Below, in pieces: positions 46,692 to 55,882 of a stretch of DNA of 64,000 bases. The stretch is taken from positions 1 through 64,000 of the forward strand of contig RAZE01000015.1 of NCBI GenBank assembly GCA_003611955.1, given 5' to 3'. The position numbers and the translations under genes were made by a program. The first letter of the stretch is position 1. Each line of letters begins with the position of its first letter. Below the pieces are notes generated by a model, which saw only the letters and a program-made list of their open reading frames with translations, made no database searches and had not been told where the DNA came from. The DNA comes from a bacterium 1XD8-76. GTDB lineage: Bacteria > Bacillota > Clostridia > Lachnospirales > Lachnospiraceae.

Positions 46692-47776
46692 CAATGTTTC
46701 ACTTCCAGATAATTCATATAGTTTACTACCATCAGGGCAATTTTCAATGTGAGGGCATCATCAAATACTCTGATATCCAGCCCCGTCGCCTTCTGCAGTT
46801 TTTCTATCCTGTAGACCAGTGTATTTCTGTGGATAAAAAGCTGCCTGGATGTCTCCGAGACATTCAGATTATTTTCAAAAAACTTCTCGACGGTCACCAG
46901 CGTCTCCTCGTCTATCTCATCCGGCATGTGATCACCAAAGATCTCATGAATGTACATCCGGCAGAGATTTACCGGAAGCTGATAGATCAGTCTCCCGATC
47001 CCCAGAAGCCGATAAGAGATGATCTGCTTCTCCTGATAAAAGATCTTCCCGACATCAGAAGCCATCTTAGCCTCTTTATAGGATTTCGACACATCCTTCA
47101 GTTCATGTACCATCGTTCCGAAAGCCACACGGACATTGATCATGGCTTCCGCATTGATCATATCCATGATCGTCCTCGCGATCCGCTCCAGCTCTTCCTC
47201 TCCCGCTTCCTTCTCCACAGCTTTAATCAAAATAACGCTGTCTTCCTCCACGGTCACCACATAGTCGCCATTCTGCGTGGAAAACATCCCCTTCATCAGC
47301 TCGCTGACCGAAAGCTCATCCTGATTGCCCGATTCCACGATATAGACCACCCTGTCCTCCTGATCTGCAATATGCAGGCGCTTTGCCCTGTTATAAATAT
47401 CCACGAGAAGCAGATTGTCCAGTATCAGATTCTGGAAAAAATTATTTCTGTCAAACCGCTCCTTGTAAGCGATCATCAGATTCTGGAGCTGGCACACGGC
47501 AACTTTTCCTATCATATAAGCGTCATCACCAAGCCCTCTCGCATCCAGAATGTAATTCGCCTCCTCCTCATCCAACACCTTCAAAAGATGATGGGCGCCG
47601 ATCACCTGGGAATCTGCAGGCGAAGCCACAAAATTTATTACCAGTTCTCTTTCCTCTTCCGCCGTCTCAAAAGTCGATGCCACGCAGGCGCCGTTCAGAT
47701 CGAATACGGCAAAATCAATCTTCGTAATAGTCTTTAATTCCTCAATGCTGTTCTGAATAATCTGGTTTGATATCAT
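46691..47776 (-). CDS. CdaR/PucR-type transcriptional regulator
   Basis: A 361-residue regulator. The N-terminal domain (about 1-130) resembles the sugar-diacid recognition fold. The middle part (about 145-270) looks like a degenerate GGDEF/PucR-like region. The C-terminal HTH_30 domain carries FFENNLNVSETSRQLFIHRNTLVYRIEKLQKATGLDIR, typical of the CdaR/PucR family. Its stop overlaps the ATG of the LRR gene, so they are co-translated. The ligand is unknown. Confidence 0.85.
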   Translation of the reverse strand: MISNQIIQNSIEELKTITKIDFAVFDLNGACVASTFETAEEERELVINFVASPADSQVIGAHHLLKVLDEEEANYILDARGLGDDAYMIGKVAVCQLQNLMIAYKERFDRNNFFQNLILDNLLLVDIYNRAKRLHIADQEDRVVYIVESGNQDELSVSELMKGMFSTQNGDYVVTVEEDSVILIKAVEKEAGEEELERIARTIMDMINAEAMINVRVAFGTMVHELKDVSKSYKEAKMASDVGKIFYQEKQIISYRLLGIGRLIYQLPVNLCRMYIHEIFGDHMPDEIDEETLVTVEKFFENNLNVSETSRQLFIHRNTLVYRIEKLQKATGLDIRVFDDALTLKIALMVVNYMNYLEVKH

Positions 47777-47830
47777 GCGCTTCCCTTTCTTTTTGTGTGT
47801 AATTTATAGTGGTCAAATATGGCAAAAAGA

Positions 47831-47850
47831 GGGATGCGGATTCGCATCCC
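47831..47850 (-). terminator. Terminator of the UgpC/MsmK-type ATPase gene
   Basis: Perfect eight-base stem GGGATGCG (47831-47838) / CGCATCCC (47843-47850) followed on the minus strand by TCTTTTTG, 45 bases past the stop. Confidence 0.88.
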
Positions 47851-47894
47851 CCCTTAACGCTTTTTGCTCGTAGCGCCGCTTGAAAAGCAGCGGC

Positions 47895-49004
47895 TTAGTT
47901 GCAGATCGTAACTTCTGTCTCTTTATCAAATACGTGAATCTTCTCCACATCAAACGCAAACTTGATCGCATCGCCGGGTCTTGCAGTTGTTCTGGAGTCT
48001 ACCCTTGCCGTGATCGGGAACTGATCCAGATCAAAGTACAGATAAACTTCTGCGCCAAGCAGCTCATAAACCTTAACTGTAGATGTGAAGGTCGTCTTCG
48101 CTGTCGCAAGGAATTCAGGTGAATCATACACATCCTCAGGACGGATACCAAATACAACAGTCTTTCCATTATAGCCGCCATCGATCAGCGCTTTGGACTT
48201 AGCTGCCGGAAGCTCGATGCTCTGGCCTGCGATTTCGAGGCTTGCCACATTGCCGTTCACCTTAACCACAGCATCCAGGAAGTTCATCTGAGGAGATCCC
48301 ATGAATCCTGCCACGAACAGGTTAGCGGGCTCTTCATACAACTTCTGAGGTGTATCTACCTGCTGAACGATACCGGCCTTCATAACAACGATCCTCGTAC
48401 CAAGGGTCATAGCCTCTGTCTGGTCATGTGTAACGTAGATGATGGTCGTTCCCAGATTCTGATGCAGTTTAGCGATCTCGATACGCATCTGTACACGGAG
48501 CTTTGCATCCAGGTTGGATAACGGCTCATCCATCAGGAATACTTTCGGTTTACGAACGATCGCACGACCCATAGCTACACGCTGTCTCTGACCACCGGAA
48601 AGAGCTTTCGGCTTACGGTCAAGGAGTGCGGACAGATCAAGGATCTCAGCCGCTTCGCGAACCTTTTTATCGATCTCATCTTTCGGTACTTTTCTCAGCT
48701 TCAGACCGAAAGCCATGTTATCATATACTGTCATATGAGGATACAGAGCATAGTTCTGGAATACCATCGCGATATCTCTGTCCTTCGGCTCCACGTCGTT
48801 CACCAGCTTGCCGTCGATATACAGTTCACCGGAAGAGATGTCTTCCAGACCTGCCACCATACGCAGAGTAGTAGATTTACCACAGCCGGAGGGACCTACG
48901 AAGATGATAAACTCTTTATCTTCAATTTCCAGGTTGAAATCTTTTACCGCTTCAAAACCGTTGGGGTACTTTTTGCAGATATTCTTTAATGATAAGCTTG
49001 ACAT
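47895..49004 (-). CDS. Carbohydrate ABC transporter ATPase, UgpC/MsmK/MalK family
   Basis: A 369-residue cytoplasmic ATPase. Walker A GPSGCGKST, Q-loop VFQNYALYPHMTVYDNMAFGL, signature LSGGQRQRVAMGRA, Walker B VFLMDEPLSNLD and YVTHDQTEAMTLG are all present. The C-terminal TOBE/OB region (about 235-369) has GIRPEDVYDS. It stands alone without permease or binding-protein genes. In many Firmicutes a solitary MsmK-type ATPase serves several sugar importers, which fits here. Note codon use and motif quality are those of a highly expressed gene. Confidence 0.95.
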   Translation of the reverse strand: MSSLSLKNICKKYPNGFEAVKDFNLEIEDKEFIIFVGPSGCGKSTTLRMVAGLEDISSGELYIDGKLVNDVEPKDRDIAMVFQNYALYPHMTVYDNMAFGLKLRKVPKDEIDKKVREAAEILDLSALLDRKPKALSGGQRQRVAMGRAIVRKPKVFLMDEPLSNLDAKLRVQMRIEIAKLHQNLGTTIIYVTHDQTEAMTLGTRIVVMKAGIVQQVDTPQKLYEEPANLFVAGFMGSPQMNFLDAVVKVNGNVASLEIAGQSIELPAAKSKALIDGGYNGKTVVFGIRPEDVYDSPEFLATAKTTFTSTVKVYELLGAEVYLYFDLDQFPITARVDSRTTARPGDAIKFAFDVEKIHVFDKETEVTICN

Positions 49005-49092
49005 TATTTCTTTTCCTCCTGATTTTTTGAATGAATTGCCTGCAGGTTATCCCTGTTCTAGTTACGTAGTATACAGAAATATGGCCCTTTTT

Positions 49093-49101
49093 ACTATACC
49101 A
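49093..49101 (-). promoter_or_regulatory. Extended -10 promoter of the UgpC/MsmK-type gene
   Basis: On the minus strand TGGTATAGT, an extended -10 with no clear -35 partner, about 90 bases before the ATG. Confidence 0.45.
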
Positions 49102-49218
49102 CTATTTCATAAAGTTTTTCTTTTATCTTCGTCAACTTGTTTATGAAATTCATCAAAAAAAACTTCACCTGGCAGATTGCATAAAGAATTTATCATTTTT
49201 TATACAGTTTTCACAATG

Positions 49219-49698
49219 TCATAAAAGCCTTTTCTCCATCGGCGTATAGATGATACCATCCTTCGACAGTTGAGGCGCCACGTCCTCAAAACCGACCTGA
49301 CGGTAAAACCCCACCGCATAGGGCGCGGCGTTTACCGTAATCTTCCTCTCCTGATATTCCGCCTGAATGTATTGCTCCATACTCTGAATCAGTTTTCGCC
49401 CGATGCCCTGATGATGATGTCCCTCCTCCACAAACAGCAGGGAAATATGCCTTTTGTTGCGCAGGGAGATCATGCCCGCCTGTTTCTCGCCGTCAAGCGC
49501 GATAAACACCGGATAATCCCCCTTTAAGAACATGCGGTGCAGCAGCGCGTCCGTCAAAAAATCCCGAAAGTTGTCTATTCCTTCCTGTCCATAATCATTT
49601 GCCTCAAATCTCAGAAACGTCCGCCAGGCAAGCGCCATAGCCTCGTCCCAATCATATATGTTTGCCCGTCTGATCCTTATTTTGCCTTCCTGCACCAT
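49219..49698 (-). CDS. GNAT-family N-acetyltransferase
   Basis: About 159 residues from the ATG at 49698; an upstream start at 49800 would lie within metG. The acetyl-CoA fold is visible: IRIRRANIYDWDEAMALAW at the start, then PVFIALDGEKQAGMISLR, and motif A HISLLFVEEGHHHQGIGRKLIQSME with the Q/RxxGxG/A loop. The C-terminal VNAAPYAVGFYRQVGFEDV is typical. The substrate is not identifiable. It is 85 bases after metG and likely on the same transcript. Confidence 0.9.
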   Translation of the reverse strand: MVQEGKIRIRRANIYDWDEAMALAWRTFLRFEANDYGQEGIDNFRDFLTDALLHRMFLKGDYPVFIALDGEKQAGMISLRNKRHISLLFVEEGHHHQGIGRKLIQSMEQYIQAEYQERKITVNAAPYAVGFYRQVGFEDVAPQLSKDGIIYTPMEKRLL

Positions 49699-49783
49699 AT
49701 CGCGTATACCCCCGTCTGTCTGCTGTGCCCGATACCATGCTGCACTCCCCCAGTTTCGCATGTATCGATTTATCTTCCGTCCG

Positions 49784-51823
49784 TCAACAGATTTCAGCAC
49801 CCGCAGGCATCGCCTTCTCCGGCGTCATCAGCGCCAGATTTCCGTCCGCATCCTCCGCGCACAAAAGCATTCCCTCCGATTCCAGTCCCGCCATCTTTCT
49901 GGGAGCAAGGTTCACAAGCACCATGACCTTCTTTCCCACCATCTCCTCCGGAGAATAGTACTGTTTGATCCCCGACAGGATCTGCCGCACCTCAGAGCCG
50001 ATCTTCACCTGGGAACAGAGCAGTTTTTTGGACTTCGGCACCTCCCTGCAGTCGATGATCTCTCCCACCTGGAACTGACACCTGGCAAAATCGTCATAAC
50101 CGATCTCAGGCTTCGCCGGGATATCCATACCGCCGGCATCCGCCGCCTCTTCCTCTTTCTTCTGCGCGCCCTCCGCAGATTTCTCTTCGGCGTTCTCCGC
50201 TGTCCCCGCCGCGGCTTTCCGCTCCGCGAACATCGCTTCCACCTTCTCCATCACTTCCTCCGGCTTCAGCCTCGCGAACAGAATCTCCGGTTTCTCCACC
50301 ACCCGGTTCCCGGAAGGATAGAGCGCGCCGATCTCCTCCGCGGAGCCCTGCTCCAGCTTATCGAACCCGATAAGCGGCGCGTTGATCTGCTCCGCGATCT
50401 TCCGGGCAGTCTCCGGCATGAACGGCTCAAGCAGACTCGCCCCCACCTGGATCCCATTCAGGAGATTATAGAGCACCGTACTCAGGCGGTCTTTTTTCGC
50501 CTCCTCCTTTGCCAGCGCCCAGGGCATAGTCTCGTCGATATATTTATTACATCTCTTAAACAAAGAGAAAATTTCACTGATCGCATCCGCCACCCGCAGG
50601 TCGCCCATCTTTGCCGCTGCCTTCCGGTAGGTGTCAGCCGCAGCCGCCTTCAGATCCGCGTCGATATCCGCCTGATCCCCGGTCTGCTTCTTATTCTCAA
50701 CAACACCGCCATAATATTTGTTGCTCATGGAGACGGTGCGGTTCACAAGATTGCCCATCGTGTTGGCCAGATCGGAGTTGAAACGCTCGATCATCAGCTC
50801 CCAGGTGATCACGCCGTCATTCTCAAAGGGCATTTCATGCAGAACAAAGTAGCGCACCGCGTCCACGCCAAAGAAAGAGATCAGATCCTCGGCATAGATC
50901 ACATTGCCTTTGGACTTGCTCATCTTGCCATCGCCCTGCAAAAGCCAGGGATGCCCGAACACCTGCTTCGGCAGCTCCTCCTCCAGCGCCATCAGAAAGA
51001 TCGGCCAGTAGATCGTGTGGAAACGGATGATATCCTTGCCGATCAGATGCAGGTCCGCCGGCCACAGCTTTCGATACTGCTCCGTGGAATTCCCCTCCGC
51101 GTCATAGCCGATTCCCGTGATATAGTTGCTCAGCGCGTCCAGCCACACATAGACCACATGCTTCTCATCAAAATCCACGGGGATTCCCCATTTGAAGGAA
51201 GTCCTCGACACGCACAGATCCTGCAGGCCGGGCAGCAGGAAATTGTTCATCATCTCATTCTTTCTCGATACCGGCTGGATAAACTCGGGATGGTTGTTGA
51301 TATGCTTGATCAGCCTGTCCGCGTATTTGCTCATCTTAAAGAAATACGCCTCCTCCTTCGCAGGCTTTACCTCCCTGCCGCAGTCCGGGCACTTCCCGTC
51401 CACCAGCTGGGACTCCGTCCAGAAGGATTCGCAGGGCGTGCAGTAGAGCCCTTCATAGGCTCCCTTATAGATATCCCCCTTCTCATAAAGGCGTTTAAAT
51501 ATCTTCTGAACCTGCTTTTCATGGTAATCGTCGGTAGTCCTGATAAACTTGTCGTAGGAGGTATCCAGGGAATCGCAGATATCCCGGATCGTCTCCGCGA
51601 CGCCGTCCACGTACGCCTTCGGTGTGACGCCCGCCTCCTGGGCTTTCAGCTCGATCTTCTGGCCGTGCTCGTCCGTCCCGGTCTGGAAAAATACGTCGTA
51701 GCCGTCCTTTCTCTTAAACCTGGCGATGCTGTCCGCCAACACGATCTCATAGCTGTTGCCGATATGCGGCTTGCCCGATGTGTAGGCGATCGCCGTTGTA
51801 ATGTAATATTTTCCCTTGCTCAT
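49784..51823 (-). CDS. metG: Methionyl-tRNA synthetase
   Basis: A 679-residue class Ia synthetase. The HIGH-like motif is PHIGNSYE (20-26), the zinc ligands are in CTPCESFW and CPDCGREV, and the KMSKS loop is KMSKSKG. The anticodon domain follows. An Ala/Glu-rich linker at about 555-575 leads to a C-terminal Trbp111/EMAP-like tRNA-binding domain (FARCQFQVGEIIDCREVPKSKKLLCSQVKIG). Length is standard. The leader is about 85 bases and shows no T-box specifier or GGTGG element. Confidence 0.98.
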   Translation of the reverse strand: MSKGKYYITTAIAYTSGKPHIGNSYEIVLADSIARFKRKDGYDVFFQTGTDEHGQKIELKAQEAGVTPKAYVDGVAETIRDICDSLDTSYDKFIRTTDDYHEKQVQKIFKRLYEKGDIYKGAYEGLYCTPCESFWTESQLVDGKCPDCGREVKPAKEEAYFFKMSKYADRLIKHINNHPEFIQPVSRKNEMMNNFLLPGLQDLCVSRTSFKWGIPVDFDEKHVVYVWLDALSNYITGIGYDAEGNSTEQYRKLWPADLHLIGKDIIRFHTIYWPIFLMALEEELPKQVFGHPWLLQGDGKMSKSKGNVIYAEDLISFFGVDAVRYFVLHEMPFENDGVITWELMIERFNSDLANTMGNLVNRTVSMSNKYYGGVVENKKQTGDQADIDADLKAAAADTYRKAAAKMGDLRVADAISEIFSLFKRCNKYIDETMPWALAKEEAKKDRLSTVLYNLLNGIQVGASLLEPFMPETARKIAEQINAPLIGFDKLEQGSAEEIGALYPSGNRVVEKPEILFARLKPEEVMEKVEAMFAERKAAAGTAENAEEKSAEGAQKKEEEAADAGGMDIPAKPEIGYDDFARCQFQVGEIIDCREVPKSKKLLCSQVKIGSEVRQILSGIKQYYSPEEMVGKKVMVLVNLAPRKMAGLESEGMLLCAEDADGNLALMTPEKAMPAGAEIC

Positions 51824-51916
51824 TTTCGTGTTCCTCCCTGTCTGATATATTCACTGTTTCATCCAATACGATTCTTCGCCGCTCTCTCACTGACTATCTC
51901 AAAAATATTATTATGC

Positions 51917-51945
51917 ATTATACACAGCCTTCCTTTTCAAGTCAA
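51917..51945 (-). promoter_or_regulatory. Promoter of metG
   Basis: On the minus strand TTGACT (51940-51945), a 17-base spacer ending in TGTG, and a perfect TATAAT (51917-51922). A near-consensus, strong promoter. Confidence 0.85.
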
Positions 51946-52002
51946 CCGAAAACGCGCTTTCCGTGTGCATATCGCATACACTTATCATTACGCAGCAATC
52001 TT

Positions 52003-52461
52003 TTATCCCTGCTCCTCAGCCATACTCTCCAGATACCCCCTGTCCCACAGGAGAATTTTCAGCTTTTTTGCCGCCTCCACCGCAGGTCCGGTAAAGTACT
52101 GGTTCGTCAGCACCGCTCCCACCATACAGTCGTAGTAATCCCGCCCGGCATAAGCCTCCTGTACCGCTTTCACGCCGACGGAATCCCCGTAGCATTTGCA
52201 CTGGATCGCGTAGGTCACTCCGTCCCGCTCCGCCAGGATATCGATGCCGTAATCTCCGCTTCCCTTTGTCACCTCCACCTCCTGAAATCCCCGCTTCCGC
52301 AGCAGGTCGGCGCAGTAATATTCAAACTCGCGGCCGTCCAGCAGATCAAAGTCCTTCACGCGGGCACGTCTTTTGGATACATAGGACAGGATGAGCCCTG
52401 CCAGCAGAAAAAGAAACAGGAGTGCAATTATCAGCCAAACCATATTTGTCTCTGTATTCAT
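52003..52461 (-). CDS. Membrane-anchored Mrr-like restriction endonuclease
   Basis: A 152-residue protein. An N-terminal transmembrane helix (about 9-27) is followed by a basic stretch and an Mrr/HJR-type PD-(D/E)XK domain: LLDGREFEYYCADLLRKRGF (conserved Glu), VTKGSGDYGIDILAERDG (catalytic Asp) and YAIQCKCYG (QxK catalytic pair), then QEAYAGRDYYDC. Membrane-tethered Mrr-like nucleases are thought to cut foreign or modified DNA at entry, which is inference here. It lies next to and divergent from a methylase operon. A 170-base gap between them holds the operon's promoter region. Confidence 0.85.
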   Translation of the reverse strand: MNTETNMVWLIIALLFLFLLAGLILSYVSKRRARVKDFDLLDGREFEYYCADLLRKRGFQEVEVTKGSGDYGIDILAERDGVTYAIQCKCYGDSVGVKAVQEAYAGRDYYDCMVGAVLTNQYFTGPAVEAAKKLKILLWDRGYLESMAEEQG

Positions 52462-52555
52462 AAAATGGATCTACCTCTTCTCTCCCTGTTTATTATAATC
52501 TTATCCATCCCCCATAGCAAGGGCTTTCCCGCCCCTTGACAAAACATCAAACTTG

Positions 52556-52585
52556 TTGCAAGGTGAATATACAGACTTTTATCAT
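52556..52585 (+). promoter_or_regulatory. Possible promoter of the methylase operon
   Basis: TTGCAA (52556-52561), an 18-base spacer and TATCAT (52580-52585), about 45 bases before the ATG at 52632. A TTGACA at 52537-52542 is nearby but lacks a well-placed -10. Confidence 0.35.
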
Positions 52586-52631
52586 CGCGGCATGGCCGTT
52601 TCATTCACAGAAAAAGCGGGAGAAATGCATT

Positions 52632-54473
52632 ATGAAAGAAAATTTTGACTCTGCCGTGCTCTCTCCTCTGCAGAGAGCACAAAAGGACGGTTATATCCAT
52701 ATCAGCACCACGGACGGCAGAAAAAAGATCGAGTATATCACTTCCGGGAAGCGCATCGAAAACTATGACGATCCCGAGGAAAAAGTACGGGCGGATTTTT
52801 TTGCCGAATTAATTTACAAGTACGAATATCCTGCCAATCGCATCCTGACGGAAGTCGCTGTCCCCGACCGTCTTCCGGTCGACCGCGCCGATATCGTCGT
52901 CTTTCGCGACGATGAGTGCAAACGCCCCTTCGCCGTTGTGGAATGCAAAAAGGAGGGCGTCACCGACGCCGAATTCAACCAGGCCATCGAGCAGGGCGTG
53001 GGCAATGCCTCCTGGGTAAAACTCCGCGCGGAATACGTTGTGATCATCGCCGGCAAAACCCGCCGGGTGCTCGACGTCTCCGACAGGTTCGGCGCCCTGG
53101 AGCGGGAGAAAAACATTCTCGCGGATCTTCCCCGCGCCTACGGAAAGCCGCAGGAATTCCGTTTTTACAAAGGTACCGAAAATGATATCAGACCTGTCGC
53201 CAGCCAGGATCTCATCGCCGCGATACGGAAATGCCACCAGACCCTCTGGGGCGGCGGCCGCCTCTCTCCCCCTGCCGCATTCGGCGAACTGTGCAAACTT
53301 ATTTTTGTAAAGATCAGCGATGAACGGAGACCGCGCAAAAAAGGAGATCCCTATCAGTTCCAGATCAGGACGCACGAACCCTCCTCCAGACTTGCGGAAC
53401 GCATCAACGCCATTTATGACGAGCAGAAACAAAAAGATCCGGAGGTTTTCACGGAATCCATAAAGGTGGATGATCGTGTGCTCCGCACAGTGGTCTCCCA
53501 TCTGGAGGCTATTGATCTCATGAAAACGGATCTCGATGTCAAGGGCGTCGCCTTTGAGCAGTTTATGGACGGTTTTTTCAAGGGTGATTTCGGTCAGTAT
53601 TTTACTCCCCGTCCCCTCATCGAATTCTGTATTAAAATGACAAATCCGGGGCATGACTGGGATGTGCTCGATCCCGCCTGCGGTTCCGGCGGTTTTCTTC
53701 TCCACGCTCTCGATCATATGCGCAGACAGGCGGACGAATATTTTGACAGAGCTGCTCAGCCTGTGGAACATTTTAACTACTGGCATGATTTTGCCGCAAA
53801 GCATCTCTACGGCATAGAGATAAACGACGAGATCGCCCGCGTCGCCAAAATGAACATGATCGTGCACGATGACGGGCACACCAATATCATCAGCCATGAC
53901 GCCCTGGAAAGCATGGATAAATTACAGGATCTCAACAGGAAGTTTGCCAGAGACTGTTTTGATCTCATCCTCACCAATCCGCCTTTTGGCTCCACCGTAA
54001 ATCTTGTCGAAAAACCATACCTTTCCTCCTACGAACTGGGAAACAGCATGGACGCGAAAGGAAAGACAAAACAAAGAAAAAATCAGAGTTCCGAAGTTCT
54101 GTTTATCGAACGCATCTGGCAGTTTCTGAAACCCGGATCCGGCATTGCCGCCGTCATATTGCCCGACGGCATTCTGACAAACAGCTCGATGCAGTATGTC
54201 CGCGATTTTATCCTCGAAAAGTTTTGTCTGCTCGCGGTCATCTCTCTGCCTCTCTGCGCCTTTGCGCACTTCGGAGCCGGTGTAAAAGCATCCATACTGT
54301 TCCTCAGAAAACGGAGGGATGGCGAAACGCCCGATGAAAGCGAACCGATCTTTATGGCTTCCCCAGAACAGATCGGCTACGACGCGACCGGCAGAAAGAC
54401 CGAATCCCAGCTGGATGACGTTGTCCGGAAATATAAGGAATTTCTCAGGGATCCTGCGCCTTTTTTTACGTGA
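52632..54473 (+). CDS. N6-adenine DNA methylase with N-terminal PD-(D/E)XK domain
   Basis: About 613 residues from the ATG at 52632 (GGGAG upstream). Residues 50-150 form an HsdR-N-like nuclease fold: Glu59, Asp87 in RADIVVF, and Glu104-x-Lys106 in AVVECKKEG. A linker leads to an HsdM methylase: FGQYFTPRPLIEF, SAM motif DPACGSGGF (about 348-355) and catalytic NPPF (449-452). The domain order suggests that cutting and methylation sit in one chain, with specificity supplied by the coupled HsdS. No helicase motor is encoded. It could act as a Type IIG-like or helicase-free Type I-like enzyme. Confidence 0.88.
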   Translation: MKENFDSAVLSPLQRAQKDGYIHISTTDGRKKIEYITSGKRIENYDDPEEKVRADFFAELIYKYEYPANRILTEVAVPDRLPVDRADIVVFRDDECKRPFAVVECKKEGVTDAEFNQAIEQGVGNASWVKLRAEYVVIIAGKTRRVLDVSDRFGALEREKNILADLPRAYGKPQEFRFYKGTENDIRPVASQDLIAAIRKCHQTLWGGGRLSPPAAFGELCKLIFVKISDERRPRKKGDPYQFQIRTHEPSSRLAERINAIYDEQKQKDPEVFTESIKVDDRVLRTVVSHLEAIDLMKTDLDVKGVAFEQFMDGFFKGDFGQYFTPRPLIEFCIKMTNPGHDWDVLDPACGSGGFLLHALDHMRRQADEYFDRAAQPVEHFNYWHDFAAKHLYGIEINDEIARVAKMNMIVHDDGHTNIISHDALESMDKLQDLNRKFARDCFDLILTNPPFGSTVNLVEKPYLSSYELGNSMDAKGKTKQRKNQSSEVLFIERIWQFLKPGSGIAAVILPDGILTNSSMQYVRDFILEKFCLLAVISLPLCAFAHFGAGVKASILFLRKRRDGETPDESEPIFMASPEQIGYDATGRKTESQLDDVVRKYKEFLRDPAPFFT

Positions 54474-55882
54474 CCCCCGGCGCGAAAAGCCTTTGTGCCT
54501 TTGCCGTGAAACGGGGGGATCTAAAAAAGCGCATCGACGTCCACTATAACCTGCCCGAATATACTCTGCTCGAAAAACAGCTGCGCAGCAAATTTGCCGA
54601 CCGCCTGAAACCTCTCGGCGAAATTGCCGATGTTATCTGCGGCCCCTTCGGGAGCGCCATAAAAAACACCGACTACCGGGAGTCGGGCATACCTCTCGTG
54701 CGTATAACCAATGTATCCAAAGACGGTTATATGAATTATGACGATCTGATCTTTCTATCCGAGGAGCTGGGAGAACGGCTTTGCCGGACGCAGGTGACCG
54801 AAGGGGATATCGTTATATCGCAGCGCGGTTCACTGGGACAGTGCGCGGTCGTCGACGGCAGATATCCCAAAATGAATATCTCCGCCAACATTATCGCTGT
54901 CAAAAACATACGCGAATCCTCCGCATCTTTCATCCACGATTATCTTCTCTCTGTTGTCGGTCAGGCTCTGCTCGCAAGAAATGCCAGCGGCCAGGTTCAG
55001 CAGAAAATAACCACACAGGATATCGCGGATGTGCCGATCCCGCTCGGCTGCGACGAAAAGCATCTCTCCGGCCTGGTCCGGAGCGCATATTCTTCCTATT
55101 CACAAAAGATCGCGCAGACGGATTCCCTGCTGCGGGGGATGAGCGGTTATATCCATGAAGTCCTCGATCTCGATGAGGTAGAGGACAAAACAACAATCTT
55201 TTTCGCGGCACCCCGGGGAAATGTTCTGCACAAAAGGATGGACCCGGAATACCACAGACCGTTCTACGCCCACAGGATCCGTGAAATAGAGAAAGCGCCC
55301 CACGATACCCTGGGAAATATCGTGGAGTTCTCCAACGAGACCTGGAATCAGAAGGATTATTTTGCCTCGGAGTTTCCCTATATTGAAATCTCCGGGGTCC
55401 GGCTCAGAGAAAATGTATATGAGACTGTGGCCACCCCTCTGGAGAAAGCTCCCAGCCGGGCGAAAATGATCGTGCGCCGCGGCGATATTATCGTTTCCAC
55501 CACCCGGCCGCACCGCGGAGCCATAGCGACCATAACCTGCCCCGACGGCGAAATGGAGATCGCATCGACCGGATTTTGTGTACTGCGCCGTTTAAGGCGG
55601 GAGGATGTGTCGAAAGAATATCTGCAGTGGATCCTGTTGGAGGATTATGTCCTGCTGCAGATGCTCCGGGGAAGCAGCGGCGGTAATTATCCGGCGATCA
55701 CCGGCGATGAATTAAAAAAGATCGTCATTCCGATCCCGGATCCAGCCCTTCAAAAGAAAATCTGCGAAGAGGCGGCCAGAAGAAAAGATGCCGTAAAGGC
55801 GCTGCGCGGCGAGGCGGCGCGGGAATGGCAGGCGGCAAAAACACAGTTTGAAAAAGATCTGTTTGGAGGACAAAAGAAATGA
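54470..55882 (+). CDS. Type I restriction specificity subunit (HsdS)
   Basis: About 470 residues from a GTG that overlaps the methylase stop (GTGA). Two target-recognition domains are arranged in tandem: TRD1 from LGEIADVICGPFGSAIKNTDY with GDIVISQRGSLGQCAVV, and TRD2 from LGNIVEFSNETWNQKDYF with GDIIVSTTRPHRGAIATI. A central helical spacer (SSYSQKIAQTDSLLRGM) and a C-terminal helix separate them. It should direct the methylase-nuclease to a bipartite site. It overlaps the next gene by ATGA, so all three are coupled. Confidence 0.92.
   Translation: MTPGAKSLCAFAVKRGDLKKRIDVHYNLPEYTLLEKQLRSKFADRLKPLGEIADVICGPFGSAIKNTDYRESGIPLVRITNVSKDGYMNYDDLIFLSEELGERLCRTQVTEGDIVISQRGSLGQCAVVDGRYPKMNISANIIAVKNIRESSASFIHDYLLSVVGQALLARNASGQVQQKITTQDIADVPIPLGCDEKHLSGLVRSAYSSYSQKIAQTDSLLRGMSGYIHEVLDLDEVEDKTTIFFAAPRGNVLHKRMDPEYHRPFYAHRIREIEKAPHDTLGNIVEFSNETWNQKDYFASEFPYIEISGVRLRENVYETVATPLEKAPSRAKMIVRRGDIIVSTTRPHRGAIATITCPDGEMEIASTGFCVLRRLRREDVSKEYLQWILLEDYVLLQMLRGSSGGNYPAITGDELKKIVIPIPDPALQKKICEEAARRKDAVKALRGEAAREWQAAKTQFEKDLFGGQKK

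Noticed and set aside
51824..51910. T-box leader before metG
   Set aside because: The leader is short and no specifier loop, GGTGG element or terminator/antiterminator pair is visible.
49658..52135. Very long plus-strand open frame opposite metG
   Set aside because: It mirrors metG, is rich in Arg/His/Leu as expected for an antisense frame, and has no recognisable domain.
52809..53897. Minus-strand frame inside the methylase gene
   Set aside because: The plus strand has intact nuclease and methylase motifs over the same bases.
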